A stretch of 64,000 bases of DNA, from assembly GCF_051014685.1 (NCBI RefSeq), contig NW_027478593.1:62001-126000 (forward strand), read 5' to 3'. Below, piece by piece: positions 63,101-64,000 of this stretch (position 1 is the first letter of the stretch; every line of letters begins with the position of its first letter). A model generated the notes under the pieces. That model did no database searches. It saw only the letters and a list, made by a program, of their open reading frames with translations, and was not told the DNA's origin. A program made the translations under genes and the position numbers. Origin of the DNA: Ptiloglossa arizonensis. Its lineage: Eukaryota; Arthropoda; Insecta; Hymenoptera; Colletidae.

Positions 63101-64000
63101 CTTAACCAGATTGCCCTAGGGAAAAAATACACATACTGTTGTAATCGGGCGAGTTTCTACTTTCAGACGCAGCAGGAATTTTTGCGTTTTGTCAATCTGT
63201 TCGCGAGATATGTGAGTTTGAAGCTAAGAAATAGTTGAGAAGACAACAAATTTTTCGCACTTCTGCTGCTCCAAACGCTTAACCAGAATGGCCTAGGGGA
63301 AAAATACACATACCGTTGTAATCGGCGAGTTTCTTCTTTCAGACGCAACAGGAATTTCTGGGTTTGGTCTATCCGTTCGCGAGATATGGGACATTGAAGC
63401 CAAGAAATAGTTGAGAAGACAACAAATTTTTCGCACTTCTGCTGCTCCAAACGCTTAACCAGAATAGCCTAGGGAAAAATACACATACCGTTGTAACCGG
63501 ACGAGTTTCTACTTTCAGACGCAGCAGGAATTTTTGGGTTTGGTCAATCCGTTCGCGAGATATGGGAGTTTGAAGCTAAGAAATAGTTGAGAAGACAACA
63601 AATTTTTCGCACATCTGCTGCCCCAAACGCTTAACCAGAATGGTCTAGGGGAAAAATACACATACCGTTGTAATCGGGCGAGTTTCTTCTTTCAGACGCA
63701 GCAGGAATTATTGGGTTTGGTCAATCCGTTCGGGAGATATGGGAGTTTGAAGCTAAGAAATGGTTGACAAGACAACAAATTTTTCGCACTTCTGCTGCTC
63801 CAATCGCTTAACCAGATTGGCCTAGGGAAAAAATACACATACCGTTGTAATCGGGCGAGCTACTACTTTCAGACGCAGCAGGAATTTTTGGGTTTTGTCA
63901 ATCTGTTCGCGAGATATGGGAGTTTGAAGCTAAGAAATAGTTGAGAAGACAACAAATTTTTCGCAATTCTGCTGCTCCAAACGCTTAACCAGATTGGCCT
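60165..64000 (+). repeat. 22-mer block (3,895 bp), copy 2, running off the window
   Basis: Matches 56270-60105 through to the last base of the window. In the comparison I made, the only differences were near the left edge (GCTGCAAACG near 56362 against GCTCCAAACG near 60257). It includes the third copy of the 2.4-kb block (61595 to the window end). This is the cleanest and probably youngest duplication in the window. Confidence 0.9.
63840..63856 (+). other. CENP-B-box-like 17-mer, example near the right end
   Basis: Identical 17-mer to that at 262-278, over 63 kb away, which shows that this segment of the monomer is stable across the array. Neighbouring monomers instead carry AACCGGACG (last essential G changed to A) or AATGGGGCG (first C of CGGG changed to G). 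Confidence 0.4.

Larger units (their letters stand above)
1..64000 (+). repeat. 177-bp tandem satellite array (whole window)
   Basis: The window is filled by head-to-tail copies of a unit of about 177 bp; consecutive unit starts at 61, 238 and 415 are exactly 177 apart, and large-scale offsets between similar segments are multiples of 177 within a few bases. Landmarks recur in fixed order: GGCCTAGGG, ATACACATACCG, GACGCAGCAGGAA, TTCGCGAGATATGGGA, GCTAAGAAATGG, TTTTTCGCACTTCTGC. No inverted monomer was seen. Most monomers carry an AvrII-type site (CCTAGG) and an NruI-type site (TCGCGA). There is no gene in any part of the window: reading frames of 60-150 codons are fragments of the repeat itself. 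Length and organisation fit a centromeric or pericentromeric satellite of a eukaryote; that role is inferred. I do not recognise the consensus as a named family. The array continues past both ends. Confidence 0.97.

Noticed and set aside
1..64000. CRISPR array or bacterial repeat locus
   Set aside because: There are no unique spacers between repeats; the whole 177-bp unit is repeated, and no cas-like gene is present.
1..64000. Stem formed by GCAGCAG (monomer about 60-66) and CTGCTGC (about 154-160)
   Set aside because: Only 7 bp of complement, with a loop of nearly 90 bases and no flanking extension; not distinguishable from chance.
1..64000. Telomeric repeat or ribosomal RNA spacer
   Set aside because: No TTAGGG- or TTTAGGG-type tandem runs and no rRNA-like sequence were seen. 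GGGTTAGG fragments are isolated within monomers.

Overview
The whole 64 kb window is one uninterrupted tandem satellite DNA array. The unit is about 177 bp, checked by measuring successive monomer starts at 61, 238 and 415. All of the roughly 360 monomers I followed run head to tail in the same orientation. I see no protein-coding gene, RNA gene, complete transposable element, CRISPR array or operon. The organism is a eukaryote, and the array is most like a centromeric or pericentromeric satellite, because of the unit length, the homogeneity and the higher-order structure. I do not recognise the consensus as a named satellite and cannot name the species.

I number the monomer from AATGGCCTAGGG (position 1). 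Landmarks: an A-tract at 13-18; CCGTTGTAATCGGGC at about 27-41; CTTTCAGACGCAGCAGGAA at about 51-69; TCAATCCGTTCGCGAG at about 83-98; AAATTTTTCGCA at about 139-150; CTTCTGCTGCTCCAATCGCT at 151-170. By hand count the consensus is about 44% GC and holds 9 CpGs, so CpG is not depleted.

Layout. 1-3787: relatively diverse monomers. 3788-3890: an A-rich run (79 consecutive A) standing in for about 87 bp of monomer. 3891-5220: a stretch unusually rich in one-base indels, probably low-quality assembled sequence. 5221-11093: nested 9-mer (1,592 bp) and 12-mer (2,123 bp) duplications. 11000-17821: a 17-mer (3,011 bp) tandem duplication with a shorter 9-mer-offset repeat inside. 17822-23201: a mosaic in which a new 178/177 bp dimer cassette appears. 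23202-26488: a 10-mer-offset (1,771 bp) duplication. 27170-28588: a local dimer (355 bp) expansion. 28165-36632: a 27-mer-offset (4,783 bp) duplication with a third source segment. 36633-44179: mosaic. 44180-48960: three tandem copies of a 9-mer (1,594 bp). 49225-55693: a 28-mer-offset (4,955 bp) duplication. 51505-64000: a 2.4 kb block present three times, two of them inside a 22-mer (3,895 bp) tandem duplication that runs off the right end.

No genes act together here. The functional interest is structural. A segment of many monomers resembles the mammalian CENP-B box (TACCGTTGTAATCGGGC, 7 of the 9 essential bases), and box-like and box-altered monomers are interspersed. The array records repeated segmental duplications of different sizes rather than one fixed higher-order repeat.
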